This document shows positions 48,314-57,461 of a stretch of DNA of 64,000 bases, piece after piece; within the stretch, counting starts at the first letter, position 1; each line of letters begins with the position of its first letter. The DNA is from CBDFMG01 sp965221205 [NCBI: bacterium] (lineage in GTDB: Bacteria; SM23-31). The translations under genes were made by a program, and so were the position numbers. The notes below the pieces were generated by a model. That model worked only from the letters and a program-made list of their open reading frames with translations. It did not search any database and was not told the origin of the DNA. Location of the stretch: contig OZ244870.1 in assembly GCA_965221205.1 (NCBI GenBank), forward strand, positions 2,046,001 to 2,110,000, in the 5' to 3' direction.

Positions 48314-48592
48314 TAGTTTAGCTGCAATAACCAATACAATTAATATAAAGTAATAGATTAGATTTAAAGCAAAAGATTTGCCCCAAGGTATTCTGTGAAG
48401 TAATTCGATTTAAACAAGATAATCATATTTCTTTCGTAGAACGTAAAAAGTTATTTCCACCATTCAACCATTCTCCGGTTCTATCCCTATTTTAGATTTC
48501 TGTCTTTGAGAAAAAACCGTTTTTATCGTATATATCGTATATTATAAGTTAGTACTCAACTGTTCCGATGTTTAGAAGTCAAAAAATTTGAT

Positions 48593-50020
48593 ATGAAACA
48601 TAAATCCATTATTAAAAAGATTCGGCGCATTATCGGAAAAGACAGAATCATTACCGATCCCGATGAACTCATGGTCTACGAGAGTGACGGATTTACGATT
48701 GTGAGGGCCATTCCTTGGGCAGTATTTTTCCCGCATTCCGCTGAAGAGGTTTCGGCAATAGTCACAGTGCTCCACAAATCAGATGTGCCGTTTGTACCAA
48801 GAGGAACAGGTACCGGACTCAGTGGAGGATGCCTTCCGGTAGGAGGCGGATTTATTATATCTTTGACACAGATGAGTAGAATTCTCGATATCGATGTGCA
48901 GAACCGGTATGCAATAGTCGAACCGGGAGTTGTCAACATATGGATTAGCGAAGCTGTAGAAGATGACGGATACTTTTTTGCACCGGACCCGTCGAGCCAA
49001 CAGGCGTGCACAATTGGTGGTAACGTTGCGGAAAATGCCGGCGGACCACATACAATGAAGTACGGAGTAACTGTCAATAATGTTTTAGGTTTAGAGATTG
49101 TACTGCATGACGGTGAAGTTGTCACTATAGGAGGGAAGTATTCGGAAACACCCGGATATGATCTTGTGGGTATATTAAATGGATCGGAAGGCACCTTTGC
49201 AATTGTAACAAAGATTATTGTAAAACTGATCCGATTGCCCGAGTCGTATTTGACGTTCTGTGCAATATTCGATTCGGTTGATGACGCAACTCATTCAATA
49301 TCTGGAATGTTGAAGGCAGGATTATCGCCAGCGGCACTTGAGATGATCGACACAGTCTTCATAGAAGCAGTTAACAAGGCTTTTGGCCTCAGTCTTCCCG
49401 AAGATGCGGGGGCGGTGTTGATAATAGAGTTTGATGGCCCGAATGCAGGCATGGAGACGTTCAAACAGCGTGTTATTGAGCTTACCCGCACGTATAATGT
49501 AAGAAGTATCGATTATGCAACTTCAGAGGAGGAACGGGCAAAGCTCTGGATTGCCCGGAAACACGCTTTTGGGGCAATCGGCACAATCAGCCCCTGTTAT
49601 TATACGCAAGATGGTGTCGTACCGAGGACAAAGCTGCCGGATATTTTAAAAGTTATATATAGTGTCAGCAATAAATACGGAATTCGCATTGCAAATGCTT
49701 TTCATGCGGGGGACGGAAACATTCACCCCTGTATGATGTATGATGACACTATACCAGGTTCGGTGGATACCATAAAGAAAGCTGCATCAGAAATTTTGAA
49801 AGCATGTGTCGATCTGGGGGGGACGATTTCAGGTGAGCACGGGATTGGAAGCGAGAAGAAAGACTATATGCCGTGGATATTTACTGAGCACGATCTACAA
49901 TATATGACCGATCTCAAACAGGTATTTAATCCAACCGGAAAACTAAATCCGGGTAAAATTTTTCCAACATCGCGAACCTGTCTTGAAATCCGAACGCAAA
50001 AGAGAATCGAAGGATATTAA
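48593..50020 (+). CDS. glcD: glycolate oxidase FAD subunit GlcD
   Basis: This 475-residue protein of the FAD-linked oxidase family has the PCMH FAD-binding domain in the first 230 residues (PRGTGTGLSGGCLPVGGGF, GNVAENAGGPHTMKYGVTVN). The C-terminal FAD-oxidase domain carries conserved NAFHAGDGNIHPCMMYDD and GGTISGEHGIGSEKKDYM. The two histidine motifs match GlcD and D-lactate dehydrogenases. With the next two genes it forms the GlcDEF set, which oxidises glycolate to glyoxylate and passes electrons to the quinone pool. Lactate is an alternative substrate. Confidence 0.92.
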   Translation: MKHKSIIKKIRRIIGKDRIITDPDELMVYESDGFTIVRAIPWAVFFPHSAEEVSAIVTVLHKSDVPFVPRGTGTGLSGGCLPVGGGFIISLTQMSRILDIDVQNRYAIVEPGVVNIWISEAVEDDGYFFAPDPSSQQACTIGGNVAENAGGPHTMKYGVTVNNVLGLEIVLHDGEVVTIGGKYSETPGYDLVGILNGSEGTFAIVTKIIVKLIRLPESYLTFCAIFDSVDDATHSISGMLKAGLSPAALEMIDTVFIEAVNKAFGLSLPEDAGAVLIIEFDGPNAGMETFKQRVIELTRTYNVRSIDYATSEEERAKLWIARKHAFGAIGTISPCYYTQDGVVPRTKLPDILKVIYSVSNKYGIRIANAFHAGDGNIHPCMMYDDTIPGSVDTIKKAASEILKACVDLGGTISGEHGIGSEKKDYMPWIFTEHDLQYMTDLKQVFNPTGKLNPGKIFPTSRTCLEIRTQKRIEGY

Positions 50021-50076
50021 ATTTATCAGTTGGAATGCGAAATCAGGTTAAAAATTGTTTATAAGTGTAAAAGTTA

Positions 50077-51417
50077 ATGCAAAAATTTATTGAAGCGGTA
50101 ACATTACGGTTGAATAGCAGCTCAATTATCAGCCGTAAAAAAACCGACCTATATAAAATTGATGATTTAACTCCTGAAATTGTTATATCACCTGATTCGG
50201 AAGAGCAGGTATGTGCTATTCTGCAAGAGGCACATAATAATGGTGGTGGCGTGTGTCCTAGGGGTGGTGGGACTCGAATTGATTTCGGTAATGCACCCGG
50301 ATCTTATACTGCTGCTCTTAACATAACCGGGCTCAATGGTATCAAAGAATATGAACCGGCTGACCTCACGGTTATAACGGGAGCGGGGATGACAGTCAAA
50401 AAGCTCAATGCTTCTTTGGCGGAACATGGGCAGTTTATTCCGCTCAATCCGCCTCATCCGGATAGAGCCACCGTTGGGGGAACGCTTGTCTCCAATGGGT
50501 ATGGATTTTATCGGGAATATTATGGAACAGCACGTGATATGACACTTGGTATCCGCTTTGTACGTGCAGACGGCTCTCCAGTCAAAGGTGGCGGCAAAGT
50601 CGCGAAAAATGTAGCAGGATATGATCTTACAAAACTCATGATCGGATCGTGGGGGACGCTTGGTGTAATAACCGAAGCAACTTTTCGGGTAAAACCTCTT
50701 CCAGAAGTTACAAAAACAATATCGGCAGGTTTCAAATCTCTTTCTACGGCACGTATTACCGCATTTTCTATACTGGATTCATATTTTGCACCAACATTTC
50801 TTGCAGTATTAAATGCAAAAGTGACGGGAAGGATGTTTTCATTAGCAGTACAGCTGTCTTCGGAGTGCGATTTCATGTTTCTTGTTGGTGTTGATGGCAT
50901 CGAAGCAACAGCGAATTGGCAGGAACAGGCAATAAAAGAATCCTGCTCGGAATCTCCATCCATCCATTTTGAATTGTTGGAGGAAAAGAGCGCCAACAAT
51001 ACAAGGGCAGCTCTCAGAGATCACTTTTCTGACACGTATCCCGGTATTATTGTAAAAATAATTTCAAGCAGAACAGAAACCTTTAAGTTTATTGAAACTG
51101 CTGAACAAATTGGAACGGAAAACGGAGCGCAATTTGAAATTGCCTCTTTTCCCGGTAGCGGAATAACCCATATCGGAATGCATGAGAACGATATGGAGGA
51201 TAATGAACAAGGTTGTCTCAACGCATTGCAATCTCTGGGAGATTATGCAGCTCAGAGAAGGAGTGTATTTATACTTGAGAGGGCACCGTTGCAAGTGAAG
51301 AGCCATTTTCCTGTCTGGAACGATTTGCCGGGAGCTGAACTGATGAAAAAAATCAAAAAGCAATTCGACCCGAATAACATCTTGAATCCGGAACGATATA
51401 TTAGTTTACTTGATTGA
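50077..51417 (+). CDS. glcE: glycolate oxidase FAD-binding subunit GlcE-like
   Basis: This 446-residue protein has a second PCMH-type FAD domain (VCPRGGGTRIDFGNAPG, LNPPHPDRATVGGTLVSNGY and VAKNVAGYDLTKLMIGSWGT). It ends with a short FKRQ-like DPNNILNPERYI signature (KKQFDPNNILNPERYISLLD). It is longer than E. coli GlcE (350) but matches the pattern of the family. It lies between glcD and glcF, 57 bases after the former and 32 before the latter, so it is in one operon. It lacks the GlcD-like HAGDGN motif, as expected for GlcE. Confidence 0.88.
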   Translation: MQKFIEAVTLRLNSSSIISRKKTDLYKIDDLTPEIVISPDSEEQVCAILQEAHNNGGGVCPRGGGTRIDFGNAPGSYTAALNITGLNGIKEYEPADLTVITGAGMTVKKLNASLAEHGQFIPLNPPHPDRATVGGTLVSNGYGFYREYYGTARDMTLGIRFVRADGSPVKGGGKVAKNVAGYDLTKLMIGSWGTLGVITEATFRVKPLPEVTKTISAGFKSLSTARITAFSILDSYFAPTFLAVLNAKVTGRMFSLAVQLSSECDFMFLVGVDGIEATANWQEQAIKESCSESPSIHFELLEEKSANNTRAALRDHFSDTYPGIIVKIISSRTETFKFIETAEQIGTENGAQFEIASFPGSGITHIGMHENDMEDNEQGCLNALQSLGDYAAQRRSVFILERAPLQVKSHFPVWNDLPGAELMKKIKKQFDPNNILNPERYISLLD

Positions 51418-51448
51418 TTTGCATTTTTGAATACGATTAATTGTAATT

Positions 51449-52750
51449 ATGGAATCAAAACCAGTCAAAAGTTTGATAAATTATCGCTTATTGCAGGACT
51501 GCATTCATTGTGGATTATGCCTGCCTAAATGCCCGAGTTATGCTGTTATGGGTACAGAGATGGACTCACCCAGGGGGAGAATATTTTTGACAAAACTTGT
51601 CGCTGACGGCAGGCAGGATGTCGGCGATGCTTTCAAGAAACATTTTGATCTCTGTCTGGCTTGCCGTTGCTGCGAAACAGCATGTCCATCAGGTGTTCAA
51701 TATCATGAAATATTTGATACAGCGCAAAAGCTGATTCAAAAGGATATGCCAACGCCGCTATTTACTCGAATCGCTCAGAATATTATACTCAATCATATAT
51801 ATCCCCATCCCGGACGGCTGGACTTCATTTTCAGGTTACTCAAGTTTTACCAGAGATCAGGTCTGCAGAAACTTATTCGTGTTACTCGAATACTCCGTCT
51901 GTTTTCGAAAAAAATTGCTCTGACAGAATCATTTATGCCTGATATCTTGGGATTCCGTAAGCTGAGTGAGTCGGATAATGGAATGATTGATAAAAAAACA
52001 GGAAACAAAAAAGTTGGGTTTTTACGGGGTTGTGTCATGGACTATATTGAACCGGAGTCAAACAGAAACACAGTACAAATTATTAATACATGTGGTTACC
52101 ACGTTGTAATTCCTGAAGAAATACACTGCTGCGGAGCAGTCCATATGCATAACGGGAAAACTGATGTGGCGTCACAATTTGCCAAAGATGTTATCGATGC
52201 GTTTGAAAGGACACAAGTAGACACAATTCTTGTCAATGCGGCAGGATGCGGTGCGATGATGAAAGAATACGATGCTTTGCTCGCCAACGACCCTGAATAT
52301 TCTGGAAAATCTGCTGCGTTTTCAAAAAAAGTTCTGGATATTTCTGAGTTTTTGGATGCTGAATCCAAAAAACTGACATTTCATCCTGTGCAAAAGACAC
52401 TTGTTTATGATGACCCCTGCCATTTACTGCATGGTCAAAAGATTTCAAAACAGCCGCAAAACATACTGAGCGCAATTCCTGGTATACAGTTGAAACCGCT
52501 CCATGAATCGGCTATGTGCTGCGGTAGTGCCGGCACTTTCAATATAACACAGCCTGAACTTTCACTCAAAGTTTTGCAGCGAAAGATGAAAAATATAGCA
52601 AAAAGCGGGGCAGATACGGTCGTAACCGCAAATATCGGTTGCATGATTCAACTGAAACGCGGATCAGAATTGTTGGATAAGAAAATCGATGTAAAGCATA
52701 TTGTCGATATAATTCACGAATCTCTGTCACAAGACACAAACAGGAAGTGA
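51449..52750 (+). CDS. glcF: glycolate oxidase iron-sulfur subunit GlcF
   Basis: This 433-residue protein has two N-terminal 4Fe-4S motifs (CIHCGLCLPKCPSYAV and CLACRCCETACPSGV). Two CCG domains follow (HCCGAVHMHNGKT near residue 230 and MCCGSAGTFNITQPELS near 355). This is the GlcF/heterodisulfide-reductase-like layout. It transfers electrons from GlcDE toward the membrane quinone. All expected cysteines are present. It closes the glc operon and is followed by a small DUF2203 gene. Confidence 0.93.
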   Translation: MESKPVKSLINYRLLQDCIHCGLCLPKCPSYAVMGTEMDSPRGRIFLTKLVADGRQDVGDAFKKHFDLCLACRCCETACPSGVQYHEIFDTAQKLIQKDMPTPLFTRIAQNIILNHIYPHPGRLDFIFRLLKFYQRSGLQKLIRVTRILRLFSKKIALTESFMPDILGFRKLSESDNGMIDKKTGNKKVGFLRGCVMDYIEPESNRNTVQIINTCGYHVVIPEEIHCCGAVHMHNGKTDVASQFAKDVIDAFERTQVDTILVNAAGCGAMMKEYDALLANDPEYSGKSAAFSKKVLDISEFLDAESKKLTFHPVQKTLVYDDPCHLLHGQKISKQPQNILSAIPGIQLKPLHESAMCCGSAGTFNITQPELSLKVLQRKMKNIAKSGADTVVTANIGCMIQLKRGSELLDKKIDVKHIVDIIHESLSQDTNRK

Positions 52751-52784
52751 ATGAGAGAAGTAGTCTGATTTCTAATACCATATT

Positions 52785-53180
52785 ATGATACACAATAAAC
52801 ATTTTACACTCGAAGAAGCGAGGGCGCTCCTGCCAGATGTTCAGTCGAAAGTCATGAGGATGGTCAATCTGAAGCAGGAAATTGATGCATTGGGTTATGA
52901 TCTCTACCGGCACCACTATTTCAGCAATAAATCACCGAATGGCGAGCAATACCATGTCAAGGAGTTGGCAATAGTCGATATAATTGAGGAGCTTGAAAAT
53001 AGTGGTATTCTTATAAAAGGTCTCGATAATGGCTTAATAGATTTTCCGAGTATCCGTCCGAATGGCGAAGAGGTCTACTTGTGCTGGCTGTTGGAAGAAG
53101 ATGATATTACATACTGGCACCCTATTCAGGAAGGTTTTATGGGACGTCGACATATCGATTTATTTAATAAAGCGGATTAA
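52785..53180 (+). CDS. DUF2203-family protein
   Basis: This 131-residue soluble protein matches DUF2203: FTLEEARALLPDVQSKVMRM at the start, then ILIKGLDNGLIDFPSIRPNG and EEVYLCWLLEEDDITYWHPI with a final GFMGRRHID. The family is widespread in bacteria and has no assigned function. It follows glcF by 35 bases on the same strand and may be co-transcribed. No motif hints at a reaction. Confidence 0.85.
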   Translation: MIHNKHFTLEEARALLPDVQSKVMRMVNLKQEIDALGYDLYRHHYFSNKSPNGEQYHVKELAIVDIIEELENSGILIKGLDNGLIDFPSIRPNGEEVYLCWLLEEDDITYWHPIQEGFMGRRHIDLFNKAD

Positions 53181-53366
53181 ATCATTAAATTTACAATCTG
53201 AATATATCCTTACCAAAAAATCTTTTTTTTTCAATATAATGTATTATATTCCACATAAGCTTCTAAACCATTCATGTAACAAGGTCTTATTTTAACTGAG
53301 TGGTTCTTCACAGAATAAATAGTATATTCAAACGATTTTGTAAACCTCAAAATGAAAGGATTTTGT

Positions 53367-53999
53367 ATGTCAAAATCCAAAAATAATCTGCCGGATGAAA
53401 CGAGAGGTGTGACCCGCCGCTCTTTTATTAAAGGCGTCGGTGTAGGCGTCGTATCCACATCGGTTCTTCCGGTTGTTATGTCAGCCTGCGGTGAATCTCG
53501 AGATGGAATGCTGGCGGAAGAAGGTGTAACAGAGGCAACAATAACTTTACGCGTTAATGGCCAGACGAGGTCTGTGACAGTAGAAAGCAGAGCAACTCTC
53601 GCCGATACGTTGAGAAATAAACTAAAATTAACCGGTGCAAAAGTTGTCTGTGACCGAGGAGAGTGTGGTGGATGTACCGTACTGCTGGATGGAGAACCAA
53701 TGTATGCCTGTATGATGCTTGCATTCAATGCGGTCGGTAAAGAGATTGTCACTATTGAGGGTCTGGCAAAGGATGGAAAGCTGAGTTCTGTACAACAGGC
53801 ATTTATAGATCACGATGCTTATCAATGCGGATATTGTACCCCGGGACAGATTATAGCAGCCGAAGGATTACTCAAGAAAAATGACAATCCAGATCTTGAG
53901 GAAATTAAGAGAGGTATGTCAGGGAATATCTGCAGATGTGCAGCGTATCAGCACATTTTTACGGCTGTAGCAGCGGCAGCAAAAGAGAGGAGGGGATGA
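53367..53999 (+). CDS. periplasmic aldehyde oxidoreductase 2Fe-2S subunit (PaoA/YagT-like)
   Basis: I choose ATG 53367, preceded by AAAGGA. The protein has a twin-arginine signal TRRSFIKGVGVGVVSTSVLP, so the complex is exported folded. The first 2Fe-2S cluster site is CDRGECGGCTVLLDGEPMYAC. The second is QCGYCTPGQI plus NICRCAAYQHI. Xanthine-oxidase-family small subunits have this layout. It precedes the molybdenum and FAD subunit genes. Closest known arrangement is E. coli PaoABC, which detoxifies aldehydes. The substrate here is not proven. Confidence 0.9.
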   Translation: MSKSKNNLPDETRGVTRRSFIKGVGVGVVSTSVLPVVMSACGESRDGMLAEEGVTEATITLRVNGQTRSVTVESRATLADTLRNKLKLTGAKVVCDRGECGGCTVLLDGEPMYACMMLAFNAVGKEIVTIEGLAKDGKLSSVQQAFIDHDAYQCGYCTPGQIIAAEGLLKKNDNPDLEEIKRGMSGNICRCAAYQHIFTAVAAAAKERRG

Positions 54000-54004
54000 G
54001 ATAG

Positions 54005-56296
54005 ATGGCAACGACAAACTATTTTGCAAAACGTGTCAAAACGATACACGAACGTGAAGGTGAATTTAAAGTAATTGAGGTCATTCTTCCCGGCTCCGAA
54101 GCCCCTCATATTGCGGATGAAGATTTTGAAATAATTGGTAAACCGCTTACGAGAATCGAAGCATTGGATAAAGTAACCGGAAATGCTGAATATACCACTG
54201 ACGTACAGCTTCCTGGTATGCTGTATGGAAGACTCTTGCGGAGTCCTCATGCCAGAGCTACAATTACAAATGTTGACGTAAGCAAGGTACAACAAATGTC
54301 CGGTGTACGAGCTGCCGTTATCGAAAACAATGAACAAGTTAATTTTCAGGGTGAAATCATAGCCGCTATCGCTGCTGAATCTCCCGGAGCTGCAGATGAT
54401 GCAATCCGGGCTATTACCGTCGATTATCAGCAGCTCCCTCATGTTGTCAATATGGACCGTGCAATGCGGAGCACTGCAGAGAAAATCCATGACAACGGTA
54501 ACATTGGCAGAACACGGGAGGATGCACGAGGGAATGTTGAACAAGGATTCAATGAAGCAGATAAAATTGTCGAGGCGGCGTATTCTACGCAAGTCGAACT
54601 GCATAATCCACTTGAAGCACACGGGAGTGTTGTTCACTGGAAAGATAACGAGATACTGATCTACTCATCCACACAAGTTGTTTATGAATCCCCCCAAGAA
54701 ATTGTTGAATGGTTACGACGCGAGTATCCTGACGAACCAATTACCGAAAAAAATATCCGGGTGATATGTCAACATATTGGAGGCGGGTTTGGGAGCAAGC
54801 TCGATATCAATAGTCATATGTATCCTGCGCTCCGACTATCAAAAATGGCAAGAGCACCGGTCAGAATGATCCTCGACCGATACGAAGAGTGTCTCGATAC
54901 GGGTAATCGTCCGAACTCCAGTCAAAGTTACAAAATCGGTTTCAAAAATGATGGAACAATTACTGGCATCCAACTCGAAGGATTTACCAGCGGCGGGTAT
55001 ACTCGAGGTGGTGATCGATTGACTTCTGCAGCAAGTGAAATGTATAGATGTGCGAATCTGAGCACAAAGAGCACTTCGGTCTACACAAATACTGGTGGCG
55101 GAATGCCTACCCGGGCACCTGGTCATGTCCAGGCATTTTTTGGATTTGAAAGCCTTATTGATGAAGCTGCCGAAGTAATCGACATGGATCCTCTGGAATT
55201 CAGAAAGAAAAACTATACTGATAAAAGTGGAGGAGGAACGGGGCTGCCTTATTCCAGCAATGGCCTGCTCCAATGTTATGCGATTGGTGCAGAGAAAATT
55301 GAGTGGTCACGCCGTAGAAGAAATCCTGGCAGTGATGCCGGAGTTAAAAAAGGCGGTCTTGGACTCGGCTGTCTCCAGTGGGGTGCATCTGGTCATCCGG
55401 GCTCGGTGGTTCTGGTTGAAATCTTCAAAGATGGATCAGTGAATGTCCGATGCGGTACACAGGATATCGGAACCGGGACAAGAACGGTAATGGCTCAAGT
55501 TGCGGCAGATGAACTTGGTGTAAATGTTGAAGACATAAACATTCAAATCGGTGATTCCTATTTTCCACCAGGTGAAGGAAGCGGTGGAAGCAATACGACT
55601 GCATCGGTTTGCCCTGCGGTGCGAAACGGTGTTATGGAAGTTGTGAAAAAGCTCTTTCCTGTTGCTGCAGACCGGTTAGGTGTTGAACCTGACGATCTTG
55701 AAGCAGTGAATGGAAGGATTCGGGTGAAAAACAATACCACTTCAAGCATGGATTTTAAAGAGGTAGCGGCGTTAATGCCCGAAGATAAAGTTTATGCAGA
55801 AGGCCGACGTGGACAGAATCCAAAAGAATATGCCGGAAACACATTTGGCGTGAATTTCTGCGAGGTCGAAGTTGATACTGAGACTGGGCAAGTGAAGGTT
55901 GTTAAAGTTGTGGCTGTCCACGATTCCGGAAGAATACTGAATCCATTGACCGCTAGAAATCAGGTTATTGGCGGTGTCAACCAAGCGCTCAGCTATTCCT
56001 TGCTGGAAGAACGGATTATGGACAATTACACCGGACGAATAGCAAATCCGAACATGCACGACTATAAAGTTATCACATCTCAGGATGCACCAGAAATCGA
56101 TGTGGTATTTGTCGATATTGTTGATCCTTATAGAAATAATCTCGGTATAAAAGGACTGGGAGAACCGCCCCGTGTAGGTTTTGCTGCTGCGCTAGCCAAT
56201 GCAGTATATAATGCAATCGGAGTACGGGTCAGAGACTTACCAATTACTCCTGATAAGATACTTGAAGGATTAGCTACACGAAAGGGGAGTGAATAA
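54005..56296 (+). CDS. molybdenum-binding subunit of xanthine-oxidase family (PaoC-like)
   Basis: This 763-residue protein begins with an aldehyde-oxidase a/b hammerhead-like domain (GKPLTRIEALDKVTGNAEYT). The molybdopterin-binding regions follow: CQHIGGGFGSKLDINSHM, TRAPGHVQAFFGFESLIDEA, RCGTQDIGTGTRTVMAQVAA and GEGSGGSNTTASVCPAVRNG. Near the end the catalytic glutamate lies in LGIKGLGEPPRVGFAAALAN. It hydroxylates aldehydes or N-heterocycles with water. It starts five bases after the 2Fe-2S gene and overlaps the FAD gene by one base. The enzyme would be exported to the periplasm with the TAT-bearing subunit. Confidence 0.93.
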   Translation: MATTNYFAKRVKTIHEREGEFKVIEVILPGSEAPHIADEDFEIIGKPLTRIEALDKVTGNAEYTTDVQLPGMLYGRLLRSPHARATITNVDVSKVQQMSGVRAAVIENNEQVNFQGEIIAAIAAESPGAADDAIRAITVDYQQLPHVVNMDRAMRSTAEKIHDNGNIGRTREDARGNVEQGFNEADKIVEAAYSTQVELHNPLEAHGSVVHWKDNEILIYSSTQVVYESPQEIVEWLRREYPDEPITEKNIRVICQHIGGGFGSKLDINSHMYPALRLSKMARAPVRMILDRYEECLDTGNRPNSSQSYKIGFKNDGTITGIQLEGFTSGGYTRGGDRLTSAASEMYRCANLSTKSTSVYTNTGGGMPTRAPGHVQAFFGFESLIDEAAEVIDMDPLEFRKKNYTDKSGGGTGLPYSSNGLLQCYAIGAEKIEWSRRRRNPGSDAGVKKGGLGLGCLQWGASGHPGSVVLVEIFKDGSVNVRCGTQDIGTGTRTVMAQVAADELGVNVEDINIQIGDSYFPPGEGSGGSNTTASVCPAVRNGVMEVVKKLFPVAADRLGVEPDDLEAVNGRIRVKNNTTSSMDFKEVAALMPEDKVYAEGRRGQNPKEYAGNTFGVNFCEVEVDTETGQVKVVKVVAVHDSGRILNPLTARNQVIGGVNQALSYSLLEERIMDNYTGRIANPNMHDYKVITSQDAPEIDVVFVDIVDPYRNNLGIKGLGEPPRVGFAAALANAVYNAIGVRVRDLPITPDKILEGLATRKGSE

Positions 56297-57270
56297 TGAA
56301 AAACTTTACCTTTATTCGAGCGCAATCTATAAAGGATGCAGTTGCGGCACTCGGGTCGGATTGGAACAGTGCGGCTGTTATGAGTGGTGGTACCGATCTT
56401 ATTGGTGAGATGAAGGATTATATCTATTCACCGGAAAAGGTTGTAAACCTAAAGGAAATCGATGATCTTAACTATATCCGAAATAGTGGTGGCAGCATCA
56501 AAATTGGTGCTTTGTCGACAATCTCAACAGTGGAAAATGATCCGTTAATAGTAGAACACTTTCCTGCTCTTTCCAAAGCTGCAGGGCTTGTTGCCAGCCC
56601 TCAACTCCGAAACATGGGTACAGTTGGAGGTAATGTGTGCCAAAGGCCCCGGTGCTGGTATTACCGCGATTCGGGAGTTAACTGCCTCAGAAAAGGTGGA
56701 CCGCGCTGCTATTCGATTGCAGGTGAAAACAAATATCACGCTATATTGGGTGGTTACCGATGTTATATTGTTCACCCGTCCGATACAGCAGTAGGTCTGA
56801 CTGCATTTGATGCTGAAGTGAAAATTGCTCATTCTGGTGGTGAGAAAACAGTTGCGATTAACGACTTTTTTGTCCTGCCTGAGGTTGACCCGAACAGAGA
56901 AAACATATTAAAACCAGGTGAAATTGTTACAGAGTTTTCTATTCCAATTCCCAGCCAAACTACAAAAAGTACCTTTATTAAGATTCAGGAACGCGAAGTC
57001 TGGGATTTTGCCGTGGCAAGTGTCGCAGCCAGTTTAACGTTCGACGGTGACAGATGCCAAAAAGCCCGTGTCGTACTTGGTGCCGCGGCTCCTGTTCCAT
57101 GGCGGGCTGTACAGGCGGAACAGGAACTGGAAGGTAAGACGATTACAGAATCGGTAGCGTCTGCAGCTGCGGATGCATCAGTAAGCGGCAGTAAAGCAAT
57201 GACGAAAAACGAGTATAAAGTGCAACTATTCAAAAATATCGTCAAACGGGCAATTCTGGAATTGATATAA
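56296..57270 (+). CDS. FAD-binding subunit of xanthine-oxidase family with 4Fe-4S site (PaoB-like)
   Basis: This 324-residue CO-dehydrogenase flavoprotein-like subunit has the FAD motifs AAVMSGGTDLIGEMKDYI and LRNMGTVGGNVCQRPRCWYY. The segment VCQRPRCWYYRDSGVNCLRK followed by GGPRCYS supplies four cysteines, as in the YagS/PaoB insertion that binds a 4Fe-4S cluster. This separates it from ordinary xanthine dehydrogenase XdhB. It is the third gene of the operon and is followed by a strong terminator. Electrons would pass from molybdenum through 2Fe-2S to this FAD. Confidence 0.92.
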   Translation: MKNFTFIRAQSIKDAVAALGSDWNSAAVMSGGTDLIGEMKDYIYSPEKVVNLKEIDDLNYIRNSGGSIKIGALSTISTVENDPLIVEHFPALSKAAGLVASPQLRNMGTVGGNVCQRPRCWYYRDSGVNCLRKGGPRCYSIAGENKYHAILGGYRCYIVHPSDTAVGLTAFDAEVKIAHSGGEKTVAINDFFVLPEVDPNRENILKPGEIVTEFSIPIPSQTTKSTFIKIQEREVWDFAVASVAASLTFDGDRCQKARVVLGAAAPVPWRAVQAEQELEGKTITESVASAAADASVSGSKAMTKNEYKVQLFKNIVKRAILELI

Positions 57271-57296
57271 TTAATATGTAAATATGTATTTTGAGA

Positions 57297-57325
57297 AAGC
57301 AGGGCAGTAATGTCCTGCTTTTTTA
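57297..57325 (+). terminator. intrinsic terminator of the aldehyde oxidoreductase operon
   Basis: AAGCAGGGCA (57297-57306) pairs over ten positions with TGTCCTGCTT (57311-57320, one G-U pair) around GTAA, with a T run to 57325. It ends the three-gene operon 27 bases after the last stop. Confidence 0.85.
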
Positions 57326-57461
57326 TTGCCCCTTTGAAAAAATGTGATAGAAAATGTTTTTGCGCCCAGTATTAACAATGTTATATGAAACTTAATTACC
57401 GATAATATAGTTACACAACATTAAAAAAGAAATAACACCGTGTGAAACTCTATTTAAAATA

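Noticed and set aside
48480-48592. Operator from the repeated ATCGTATAT upstream of glcD
   Set aside because: Two adjacent short AT-rich direct repeats in an AT-rich gap are not enough to claim a regulator site.
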